A stretch of DNA of 12,963 nucleotides. Origin: Oscillospiraceae bacterium. GTDB lineage: Bacteria > Bacillota > Clostridia > Oscillospirales > UBA644. Below are positions 7,701-12,963 of the stretch, piece after piece. The notes below the pieces were generated by a model, which saw only the letters and a program-made list of their open reading frames with translations, ran no database searches and was not told where the DNA came from. Position 1 is the first letter of the stretch, and the number at the start of each line of letters is the position of its first letter. The stretch spans positions 1-12,963 of the forward strand of contig SVMP01000050.1 in the NCBI GenBank assembly GCA_015067385.1. Direction: 5' to 3'. Position numbers and translations under genes: made by a program.

Positions 7701-8268
7701 GCATGCCTTCCATTACTTTTTTCTGTTCCTCAATACCGTGATCTTGGATCTCTAAATAATAATTACCTTCACCGAAAATAGAAAGGTATTCTAAAGCCAG
7801 TTTTTTTGCACCTTCATAATCATCTTCAAGCAAAAGTTGAGGAACATCACCGGCAAGACAAGCTGAGAGGCAAATTAGCCCCTCATGGTATTTTTTGATA
7901 AGTTCCATATCGACACGCGGTTTATAATAAAAGCCCTCGATATTAGCAAGTGAAACCATCTCGATCAAATTTTTATAACCGACATTATCCTTACATAGAA
8001 GAACCAAGTGTCCACTGCTTCCGTCAAGCTCTTTTGTTTTATCAAAACGTGTACGAGCAGCTGTATAGACCTCGCATCCGATTATAGGTTTGATACCGGC
8101 AGCCTTACAATATTTATAAAAATAAATCGTTCCGTACATATTACCGTGATCGGTCATTGCAACAGCTGTTTGCCCCATGTCTTTTATAACCTGAGGCATT
8201 TTTTTAACCTTACATGCACCGTCGAGAAGACTGTATTCCGTATGTACGTGAAGATGAACAAATCCCAT
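4729..8268 (-). CDS. dnaE: DNA polymerase III alpha subunit (DnaE type)
   Basis: This 1179-residue replicative polymerase is close to the usual family length. An N-terminal PHP domain (1-210) begins HLHVHTEYS and keeps the candidate metal ligands H7, H9, D16, H41, E66, H87, C137, D205 and H207. The palm carries GPGRGSGAGS (362-371) and the catalytic PDFDVD motif (403-408, D404/D406), with the third aspartate in VKMDFLGLRN (551-560, D554). Finger and tandem HhH regions follow (RPGPMDNIP from 633; FGLSGVKNVG, 831-840). An OB-fold domain (about 995-1056) and a C-terminal tau-binding-like domain (about 1108-1179) complete it. It is DnaE, not the longer PolC with its embedded exonuclease; Firmicutes commonly have both. 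The ATG at 8268 directly abuts the whiA stop codon with AAGGG 7 bases upstream, implying coupled translation. The gene is intact and ends in a TAATG overlap with the next ORF. Confidence 0.98.
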   Translation of the reverse strand: MGFVHLHVHTEYSLLDGACKVKKMPQVIKDMGQTAVAMTDHGNMYGTIYFYKYCKAAGIKPIIGCEVYTAARTRFDKTKELDGSSGHLVLLCKDNVGYKNLIEMVSLANIEGFYYKPRVDMELIKKYHEGLICLSACLAGDVPQLLLEDDYEGAKKLALEYLSIFGEGNYYLEIQDHGIEEQKKVMEGMLRLSKETGIPLVATNDAHYLKKKDAFAQKVLVCVQIGKTIEEDTGMGFTTEEFYLKSEDEMRSLFEFVPEAIDNTVKIAEQCNVIFPEIDDSKNRVYFLPVFKWTEGLSHYDYLRKITFTGFEQRYTPEQRTQELIDRVEYELDIINRMGFVDYFLIVWDFINYAKTHGIPIGPGRGSGAGSIVAYCTRITNIEPIGYNLIFERFLNPERISMPDFDVDMCPVRRHEVFEYVQRKYGIENVSNIVTFITLKAKAAVKDVARVLGFAPAEANRITKMIPDKMTIREAVEKVPDLKSLYETDPKIRELMDTSETIENSPRNPSVHACGIVIGENPIYKYVPIAVNDGVTVAQFDMKIVEEVGLVKMDFLGLRNLTVIEDACKLVRKKVPDFDIEKVDIADPKVYDLLSRGETDGIFQLESGGMKQTLISLKPRSIEDITAIISLYRPGPMDNIPTYINNKTHPESIQYKHPMLENVLKVTYGVMVYQEQVMQIVRELAGYSFGRADIVRKAMGKKQMDVMTREREYFINGKKRDDGTVEIPGCVSNGIPAEVANEIFDEMIKFAEYAFNKSHAAAYSYVTYYTAFLKTHYMREYMAALLTSVLGKTNKMVDYINECSKQNIEVLPPDINESEDIFTVSQDKIRFGLSGVKNVGQGAILDVMAEREKNGPFKSFYDFCKRMFDGYSVDSKTVESLIRCGAFDCFGQPRKQLEAGFPEIRKIISAFLKERDEGQMSLFGEVETSDDESYTYPNVSEYSKKEKLMLEKEVTGLYLSDHPMKDYIDDFERSGAIKISDIFSDESEYQNNDKVRLFGILTKVTKKMTKNETQMAICVLQDLSSSIEILVFAKAYEKYSSKLIEDKIVMIDGRISIKEDMSRGQGEDEEGGAQLTASLVMSDLYDVDEKASVSQTPVIQEKKEDLKEKTLYINFRDRDGVHLNRCAEILMANKGPSQVQFRFVDKKKQARFSLCDVEITPHLLTELRTLLGADCLEVK
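4737..4741 (-). promoter_or_regulatory. Ribosome binding site for the GNAT-like ORF inside the dnaE 3' end
   Basis: GGAGG on the minus strand, 7 bases before the ATG at 4729, lies within the last codons of dnaE (...LEVK). Together with the TAATG stop/start overlap it is good evidence that the small downstream ORF is translated. Confidence 0.85.
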
Positions 8269-9162
8269 TTATTTTCCCTTTTTTTTCGTTAGATCAGTAA
8301 TTTTTTTCATTCTATGTGCAACACCGGATTTAGAAAGCTCCGGGGTAAGTTCTTTTCCAAGTTGTTCAAGCGTCATTTCAGGATGTTGAAGCCTTGCTTC
8401 TGCAAGTGCGATCAACTCAGGAGACATATTTATATACCCTTTTTTCTTAAGTCTTGTTATAGCCTTGATCTGCTTTTGAGCAGCATTAACGCTTTTTTCG
8501 ATATTTGCCTGCTCGCAGTTTACAACGCGATTAACATTATTATTAAGACTTTTTTCAAGCTCCGCATTTACAAAATCAAATACAGATGTAGAAGCTCCGA
8601 TGTATGCAAGAAAATCTTTTATTTGTTCCGATGTTTTTATATATAAAATACGTATTCCGTTACGCAGAACACTCTTGAGATGAATATCATATTCAACAGC
8701 AAAACGAATAAGATCATCCGCAAGCATTTGGTGTCCTGTTCTTATCTCCAAATGATAAGATTTTTCAGGAGAACAAATAAAACCGCCACCTATAAATACA
8801 CCACGTAAAAAAGCAGCGGCACAACAATCATTATCAAATGCAGAGTAATCGATTCTAAGAGGAGGTCCGACAATAACATCCCCTATTTTTTTTATAAGAT
8901 CTTCCGTGTTTTCTTCATTAATTTCAATAAAGTAATTTACTGTTTTATTGTTACGTTCATATTTTTCATAATTTACGAAATTTAATGAATGAAAAATATC
9001 CTCATAACGTTTTATAACAAAACTGTTTTCAGAACGAAAAGATATCTTTTCCTTGCTGAAGATTCCCGAAAACAATAAAAAACCGTAAAGTTCAGCACGT
9101 TTACAACACGGATCGGAATTTTTATGACATAAAATTTCTTTTACAGAAGTTGTATAAGACAT
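8269..9162 (-). CDS. whiA: DNA-binding protein WhiA
   Basis: This 297-residue protein has the two-part WhiA structure. The N-terminal part is a LAGLIDADG-homing-endonuclease-like fold without nuclease function in this family, with the conserved core CCAAAFLRGVFIGGGFIC (113-130) and PEKSYHLEI (132-140). The linker has NRVVNCEQANIEKSVNAAQ (211-229). The C-terminal helix-turn-helix has MTLEQLGKELTPELSKSGVA (263-282) followed by HRMKKI. WhiA is required for sporulation septation in Streptomyces and affects division and chromosome segregation in Bacillus. Its ATG overlaps the murB stop as TAATG, and the nearest SD-like GGAG (9177-9180) is 14 bases away, so translation probably depends on coupling to murB. 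The MSYTTSVKEIL start matches family N-termini. In most Firmicutes whiA follows rapZ and yvcK; neither is present here. Its stop codon directly abuts the dnaE start. Confidence 0.95.
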   Translation of the reverse strand: MSYTTSVKEILCHKNSDPCCKRAELYGFLLFSGIFSKEKISFRSENSFVIKRYEDIFHSLNFVNYEKYERNNKTVNYFIEINEENTEDLIKKIGDVIVGPPLRIDYSAFDNDCCAAAFLRGVFIGGGFICSPEKSYHLEIRTGHQMLADDLIRFAVEYDIHLKSVLRNGIRILYIKTSEQIKDFLAYIGASTSVFDFVNAELEKSLNNNVNRVVNCEQANIEKSVNAAQKQIKAITRLKKKGYINMSPELIALAEARLQHPEMTLEQLGKELTPELSKSGVAHRMKKITDLTKKKGK

Positions 9163-10049
9163 TAGAAAAATTTAATCTCCGTTTCAAGCATCACGCCGAA
9201 TTTGTCAAAAACAGTAGAACAAATAACACTTATCAATGTTTTAACATCTTCAGAAGTAGCATTACCTTTATTGACAATAAATCCTGCATGTTTCTCGCTT
9301 ACCTGCGCACCGCCTACAGAATACCCCTTCAAGCCGCAATCCTGAATAAGTTTACCGGTATAATATCCCTCCGGACGTTTAAAAACACTGCCGGCACTCG
9401 GCATATCAAGCGGTTGAGACGATACCCTTTTTGATGTACATTCATCCATTTTTGCTTTAATTTCAGAGTAGATACCTTGTGAAAGTTTGAGCTTTGTTTT
9501 TGTAATAAAATCGCTATCCGAAAAACAAGAATGTCTGTAACCGAAGTTGTGATCTGTACCGATGGCTGTTTTAATTGAACCGTCGGATGTTACATATTCT
9601 GTTTCAGTAACTATTTGAGACATCTCAGCGCCGTAAGCTCCTGCATTCATTTTAACAGCGCCTCCGACAGTACCCGGAATCCCGAAAAGGCATTCCATAC
9701 CCGATAAATCAGATTTCAAAGCCACTGAAGAAACTTTTGCAAGTATCAGTCCGGCACCGCAAGTGATTTCATTATTTTCTATTTGAAGATCACAAAGTTT
9801 GTCTGTTTTAATTAAAATATAATCGACAACACCATCGGGAAATAAGATATTTGAACAGTTTCCAACTACCTTATACGGAATACTGTTGTCTGAAATATAA
9901 GTTAAAAGTTCCGATACTTGCTTTGTAGAATCGGGCGAAATAACATAAGGAGCAATACCACCTATTTTAAAGGTTGACATTGATTTTAAACTTACATCTT
10001 TCTGATAAAAAATGGATTTTTTTTCGCAAAAAGGCGTAATATCGTACAT
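9162..10049 (-). CDS. murB: UDP-N-acetylenolpyruvoylglucosamine reductase
   Basis: MurB reduces UDP-GlcNAc-enolpyruvate to UDP-MurNAc with NADPH and bound FAD, the second committed cytoplasmic step of peptidoglycan synthesis. With the start used here it has 295 residues. FAD-binding motifs are visible: TFKIGG (26-31), GNCSNILF (63-70) and GIPGTVGGAVKMNAGAYG (123-140). The catalytic region includes YRHSCF (171-176) and GSVFKRP (220-226, Ser221 the expected proton donor), and the C-terminal LETEIK supplies the catalytic Glu289. The overall layout is type II MurB. A longer reading from a GTG at 10076 exists, but AAAAGGAG at 10055-10062 is spaced 5 bases from the ATG at 10049 and would lie inside that longer form, so 10049 is preferred. 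It lies 37 bases after hprK and overlaps whiA by one base. Confidence 0.96.
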   Translation of the reverse strand: MYDITPFCEKKSIFYQKDVSLKSMSTFKIGGIAPYVISPDSTKQVSELLTYISDNSIPYKVVGNCSNILFPDGVVDYILIKTDKLCDLQIENNEITCGAGLILAKVSSVALKSDLSGMECLFGIPGTVGGAVKMNAGAYGAEMSQIVTETEYVTSDGSIKTAIGTDHNFGYRHSCFSDSDFITKTKLKLSQGIYSEIKAKMDECTSKRVSSQPLDMPSAGSVFKRPEGYYTGKLIQDCGLKGYSVGGAQVSEKHAGFIVNKGNATSEDVKTLISVICSTVFDKFGVMLETEIKFF

Positions 10050-10054
10050 AAAAG

Positions 10055-10062
10055 CTCCTTTT
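10055..10062 (-). promoter_or_regulatory. Ribosome binding site that sets the murB start
   Basis: AAAAGGAG on the minus strand is followed by CTTTT and the ATG at 10049. The only longer start, GTG at 10076, has no comparable site in front of it, so this element decides for the 295-residue form. Confidence 0.85.
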
Positions 10063-10086
10063 CCCGACGAAAACACGTCGATGAAA

Positions 10087-11037
10087 TTACATCAGATTAT
10101 TCATATTGTCAAGAAGACGTTTATTCAATTCCGCTGCGGCATTATAACCAAGACGTCTTTGACGGTTATTCATAGCAGCAACCTCAATAATGATTGCAAG
10201 ATTTCTACCGGGTTTGATAGGAATGGTAACAGTTGGCTTCTTCAAACCGAGGAGTTCATAATAATTATCGTCAAGTCCGAGTCGTTCATACTGTTTATCG
10301 GCTTGCCAGGGTTCAAGCTGAATTATAAGATCGATTTTTTCTGTTTCTTTTACAGCGCCCATACCAAAAATACGACGGACATCTACAATACCGATACCTC
10401 TGAGTTCGATAAGATGACGAATCATTTCAGGAGCAGAACCAACAAGTGTTTTGTTGGAAACACGCTTGATTTCAACAGCATCGTCAGCGACAAGACGATG
10501 ACCTCGTTTAAGTAATTCCATTGCAGTTTCGCTCTTACCAACTCCACTGTCGCCGATCATCAATATACCTTCACCGTATACTTCAACAAGTACACCGTGA
10601 GTTGTAATTCTCGGTGCAAGGTGTACATTAAGAGAGCTGATAAGATTGTAAAGAACATTCGATGTAGAATCTTCGGAAGCAAGAACAGGAATACCGTATT
10701 TTTTTGCCTGTTCTATAATTTCTGAACAAGTATCCTCTACGTGAGTTACAAAAACAACAGGAATTCCCTGAGAGAAAAGCTTTTCAATTTTCGCAGAACG
10801 TTCCTCCGAAGAAAAAGCTTTCAAGTAAGAAGTTTCTTCCCTGCCTATAATCTGTATTCTTGTCGGATCAAAATATTCATAAAAACCTGCCAACTGCAAT
10901 CCGGGTCTGTTAACCTGCGATGTAGAAACAAAGATCTTTGAAGGATCACTATTTTCTCCGTTGGGCAAATAAACAGCCGTAGACGCGGTATCTTTCATAA
11001 TATCGGCAAGGCTTATTTTATAAGTAGGTATGCTCAT
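10087..11037 (-). CDS. hprK: HPr kinase/phosphorylase
   Basis: HprK phosphorylates, and dephosphorylates, HPr of the PTS at its regulatory serine, setting carbon catabolite repression in low-GC Gram-positives. The 316-residue product matches family length. The N-terminal domain (about 1-130) is the variable regulatory part. The catalytic domain shows the conserved His in THGVLVEVYG (H147), a Walker A loop GDSGVGKSE (162-170), the Asp pair in RLVADD (181-186), the HPrK/P signature ELRGIGIVDV...FGMGAV (211-229) and IPIKPGRN (272-279). The start is placed at 11037 because GGGAG (11046-11050) lies 8 bases upstream. An in-frame ATG at 11103 would add 22 residues (MVYMGCLTRCEQ...) unlike the family and would sit inside the inverted repeat at 11077-11112. 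It heads the hprK-murB-whiA-dnaE cluster. No HPr or Crh gene is in the window. Confidence 0.96.
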   Translation of the reverse strand: MSIPTYKISLADIMKDTASTAVYLPNGENSDPSKIFVSTSQVNRPGLQLAGFYEYFDPTRIQIIGREETSYLKAFSSEERSAKIEKLFSQGIPVVFVTHVEDTCSEIIEQAKKYGIPVLASEDSTSNVLYNLISSLNVHLAPRITTHGVLVEVYGEGILMIGDSGVGKSETAMELLKRGHRLVADDAVEIKRVSNKTLVGSAPEMIRHLIELRGIGIVDVRRIFGMGAVKETEKIDLIIQLEPWQADKQYERLGLDDNYYELLGLKKPTVTIPIKPGRNLAIIIEVAAMNNRQRRLGYNAAAELNKRLLDNMNNLM

Positions 11038-11045
11038 TTTTTTAA

Positions 11046-11050
11046 CTCCC
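11046..11050 (-). promoter_or_regulatory. Ribosome binding site that sets the hprK start
   Basis: GGGAG on the minus strand with an 8-base A-rich spacer precedes the ATG at 11037. It supports the 316-residue form over the longer reading from 11103. Confidence 0.8.
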
Positions 11051-11076
11051 GTATTAAAAATAAAGTTTTGTTCACA

Positions 11077-11112
11077 ACGAGTCAGACAGCCCATATAGAC
11101 CATCTGACTCGT
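11077..11112. repeat. 10-bp perfect inverted repeat between the ispH-S1 and hprK genes
   Basis: ACGAGTCAGA (11077-11086) and TCTGACTCGT (11103-11112) form a perfect stem with a 16-base loop. It lies 20 bases after the fusion gene's stop and 40 bases before the hprK start. On the minus strand the 3' arm is followed by TTGTGAAC and not a T tract, so it is at best a poor terminator. A weak promoter-like pair (TTTACA 11119-11114; TATATG 11097-11092, spacer 16) overlaps it on the minus strand. The element could be a weak terminator, an RNA processing or stability hairpin, or an operator; the sequence alone does not decide. Confidence 0.7.
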
Positions 11113-11132
11113 ATGTAAAATCTAAATAAAAA

Positions 11133-12963
11133 TTATTCAGCGTCAGTTTCTTCAGCTGCAGCTTCGGTAGAACCTTCTTCAACTGCACGGATAGAAAGGC
11201 TTACACGTTTTGCTTCAACATCGATTTCGGTAATCTGAGCTTTAACCTGCTGTCCAACTTCGAGAACATCAGATACCTTATTGATACGGCGAGGTGCGAT
11301 CTGAGAGATATGAACGAGACCGTCAATACCTTTGATTACAGAAACAAATGCACCGTAAGTCATGATCTTAAGAACGGTAGCATCGATAACGTCGCCAACA
11401 TTATAAGTTTCGGTAAGGATCTTCCAGGGGTTCTCGTCATCTTTCTTCATGGTAAGAGAAATCTTCTTAGTTTCAGCGTTAAGGCTCTTAACAGTAACCT
11501 TAACAATGTCACCGACTTTAACAAAATCAGAGGGTTTGGTAACTCTCTCCCAAGACATGTCTGTTACGTGAACAAGACCGTCATTACCGCCGATGTCAAC
11601 AAACGCACCGAAATCAGTAACAGATTTAACTGTTCCGTCATATTCGTTGCCAACAGCAATAGTCTGCCAAAGAGCATCGCTTGCTTTCTGTTTTTCTTCT
11701 TTGAGAACACTCTTGATGGAGCCGATAATTCTCTTACGTTTGCCGGATTTGTCATTATCAACTTCAATAATACGAAGATTTACATCAGTACCTACGAGAG
11801 CATCAAAATTCTCTTCGCGTCTGATAGAAGCCTGAGATGCGGGGACAAATACTCTGATCTTATTGACCATAACAACGACACCGCCTTTAACGGCTTCGAT
11901 TACTTTGCCCTTAACAACAGCACCCTCTTCGTTTGCCTTGATGATTTTTTCCATTCCCTGAGCGATATCAAGGCTACGTTTAGACAGAAGAGTGGTTCCG
12001 TCTGCATCGTTTACCTTGACAACAAAAGCCTCGATCTCATCGCCGATTTTAAGCGGATTTTCATCGTTTTCAAATTCCGCAGCGGGAATAAAGCCGGCAT
12101 ACTTCAGACCGAGATCGACCTGGACTTCAGTACCGTTAATAGCGGATACGATACCTTTAACGAGCTGACCGTTGCGGATCGTCCTGATCGAAGCTTCGAT
12201 AGCTTCAAGAAAATCGATATCCTCTTCTGCTACCAAATTATTGTTGTCTTTTTCATTAATCATGTTATTAAAAACCTCCTCGACTGCACTTTCCGGGCAT
12301 GATGCACCAGAAGACAGTCCTATTTTTTCATATTTACGAATGCCATTGGGTAACATAGTTAATTGCTCATAAAAGATCGTTTTACAATTTTTAGATGCGA
12401 TCTCATAGAGCTTTCTTGTGTTTGAACTGTGAGGCGATCCGATTATAATAAACAAATCGACTTTCCTTGACAGTTCTTCGACTTCACGTTGTCGAGTCTC
12501 TGTTGAATTACAGATCGTGTTATGTACTGTTATGTTTTTAAAAGAAGAAATATATTCCGAGATCTTGTTCCATTCTTTTGTATTATAAGTTGTTTGAGCG
12601 ACAAGATCATAATGTTCGGAATCATTATATATATTATTGATTAGATTTTTCAGTTCGTCAATATCATTAGCGACATAAAATGACTTTTTTGCATTTCCGG
12701 CTATACCAACAACTTCGGGGTGTTTAGCATTTCCGATAATGATAATATTATCCGAATCAGCAGCAATTTTATGGATTTTTTTGACTTTAGGACATGTAAA
12801 ATCAAAATACCTTATTTTTCTCTTTTTTAAAGTTTCCTCTGTTGTTTTGGGTATTCCATGGGCTCTTATCGTCGCAAGTGAGCCTTCGGGGATCTCCTCA
12901 GGCATATCGACCATCACAGCACCCATAGAAGAAAGTTTATTAGTTATTTCCTCATTGTGAATC
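11133..12963 (-). CDS. ispH: Bifunctional IspH (HMBPP reductase) - ribosomal protein S1 fusion, N-terminus outside window
   Basis: The frame is open to the window edge; about 40 N-terminal residues, including the first iron-sulfur cysteine, are missing. Residues here count from the Met at 12926. The IspH part (to about 220) makes IPP and DMAPP from HMBPP in the MEP pathway with a 4Fe-4S cluster. Visible motifs: IHNE at the edge, RAHG (21-24), cluster Cys45 (DFTCPKV), HPEVVG (69-74, catalytic Glu71), QTTYN (111-115), cluster Cys139, SPHSSNTRKL (164-173) and GASCPES (207-213; Thr or Ala is usual where Cys210 stands). After a short linker come four S1 RNA-binding repeats: about 253-320, 335-408, 426-494 and 509-582. 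The third and fourth have the classic GAFVDIGGNDGLVHVTDMSW and GAFVSV...GLVHIS cores. The C-terminal tail is acidic (EEGSTEAAAEETDAE). This fusion is known in Clostridia. An internal SD and ATG at 12263 could also give a separate S1. Confidence 0.96.
   Translation of the reverse strand, partial: IHNEEITNKLSSMGAVMVDMPEEIPEGSLATIRAHGIPKTTEETLKKRKIRYFDFTCPKVKKIHKIAADSDNIIIIGNAKHPEVVGIAGNAKKSFYVANDIDELKNLINNIYNDSEHYDLVAQTTYNTKEWNKISEYISSFKNITVHNTICNSTETRQREVEELSRKVDLFIIIGSPHSSNTRKLYEIASKNCKTIFYEQLTMLPNGIRKYEKIGLSSGASCPESAVEEVFNNMINEKDNNNLVAEEDIDFLEAIEASIRTIRNGQLVKGIVSAINGTEVQVDLGLKYAGFIPAAEFENDENPLKIGDEIEAFVVKVNDADGTTLLSKRSLDIAQGMEKIIKANEEGAVVKGKVIEAVKGGVVVMVNKIRVFVPASQASIRREENFDALVGTDVNLRIIEVDNDKSGKRKRIIGSIKSVLKEEKQKASDALWQTIAVGNEYDGTVKSVTDFGAFVDIGGNDGLVHVTDMSWERVTKPSDFVKVGDIVKVTVKSLNAETKKISLTMKKDDENPWKILTETYNVGDVIDATVLKIMTYGAFVSVIKGIDGLVHISQIAPRRINKVSDVLEVGQQVKAQITEIDVEAKRVSLSIRAVEEGSTEAAAEETDAE
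12261..12282 (-). promoter_or_regulatory. Candidate internal ribosome binding site and start for a free S1 protein
   Basis: CGAGGAGG on the minus strand (12282-12275) lies 11 bases before an in-frame ATG (12263-12261), exactly at the junction between the IspH domain and the S1 repeats. Initiation there would give a 376-residue protein starting MINEKDNNN with all four S1 repeats. The spacing is slightly long, and the bases also encode VEEV of the IspH C-terminal helix, so coincidence is possible. Confidence 0.45.

Noticed and set aside
8269..8290. A-rich run at the 3' end of whiA containing an A AAA AAG slippery-type heptamer
   Set aside because: The -1 frame leads to no conserved product, dnaE has its own start and is already in the same frame as whiA, and poly-A Lys codons are ordinary in this AT-rich genome.
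9162..10076. Longer murB reading from 10076
   Set aside because: The start would be GTG without an SD, and the strong AAAAGGAG that serves the ATG at 10049 would fall inside the coding sequence.
10087..11103. Longer hprK reading from the ATG at 11103
   Set aside because: The extra 22 residues do not resemble HprK, lie across the inverted repeat, and the well-placed GGGAG points to 11037.
11310..12302. Long plus-strand ORF (330 codons) opposite the S1 part of the fusion gene
   Set aside because: It is a mirror of the strongly supported S1 repeats, has no convincing RBS or domain, and long antisense frames are common opposite codon-biased genes.
1..12963. Search for CRISPR arrays, insertion sequences, tRNA genes, phage or toxin-antitoxin modules
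   Set aside because: No spaced direct repeats, terminal inverted repeats, transposase or integrase motifs, or cloverleaf-like tRNA sequences were seen; the region is compact housekeeping DNA.

Overview
The window is AT-rich, densely packed bacterial chromosome. It most likely comes from a low-GC Clostridia-type Firmicute, possibly an Oscillospirales/Ruminococcaceae-like anaerobe. The main reasons are the IspH reductase fused to a four-repeat ribosomal protein S1 (an architecture known from Clostridia), HPr kinase/phosphorylase together with WhiA and a DnaE-type polymerase, strong AGGAGG-type ribosome binding sites, and consensus sigma-A promoters. I found no rRNA, tRNA, CRISPR array, insertion sequence or phage gene. 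The organism assignment is inference.

Left part (1-4406, plus strand). The end of an unrecognised ORF is closed by an intrinsic terminator (204-229). A perfect consensus promoter (TTGACA, 17 nt, TATAAT; 278-306) then drives a TRIC/UPF0126 membrane channel gene, apparently co-transcribed with a large 8-TM FtsX/MacB-type permease that has no ATPase gene beside it. A strong hairpin terminator (3591-3630) ends that unit. A second promoter (3656-3684) serves a DUF1624/HGSNAT-like membrane acyltransferase. Its only visible terminator (4477-4520) lies inside the coding sequence of the convergent gene.

Right part (4403-12963, minus strand). In transcription order: ispH-S1 fusion (5' end outside the window), an intergenic gap with a 10-bp inverted repeat, then a tight cluster hprK - murB - whiA - dnaE - small GNAT-like ORF. 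The last four genes abut or overlap by one base (TAATG or TAA-ATG), which points to translational coupling. The cluster links carbon-catabolite signalling (HprK), peptidoglycan precursor synthesis (MurB), a growth/division regulator (WhiA) and replication (DnaE). The rapZ and yvcK genes usually found between murB and whiA in Firmicutes are absent here.

Most of the window is ordinary housekeeping DNA, and I see no clearly new multi-gene system. The items most worth a second look are: an AGGAGG site inside the IspH-S1 fusion that could yield free S1; a terminator for one strand encoded by a near-repeat in the protein of the other strand, with convergent stop codons sharing one TTAA; the shortened hprK-murB-whiA-dnaE cluster; the small GNAT-like ORF coupled to dnaE; and the orphan permease next to the TRIC channel. 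Two start sites should be shortened relative to the longest ORFs: murB to 10049 and hprK to 11037.
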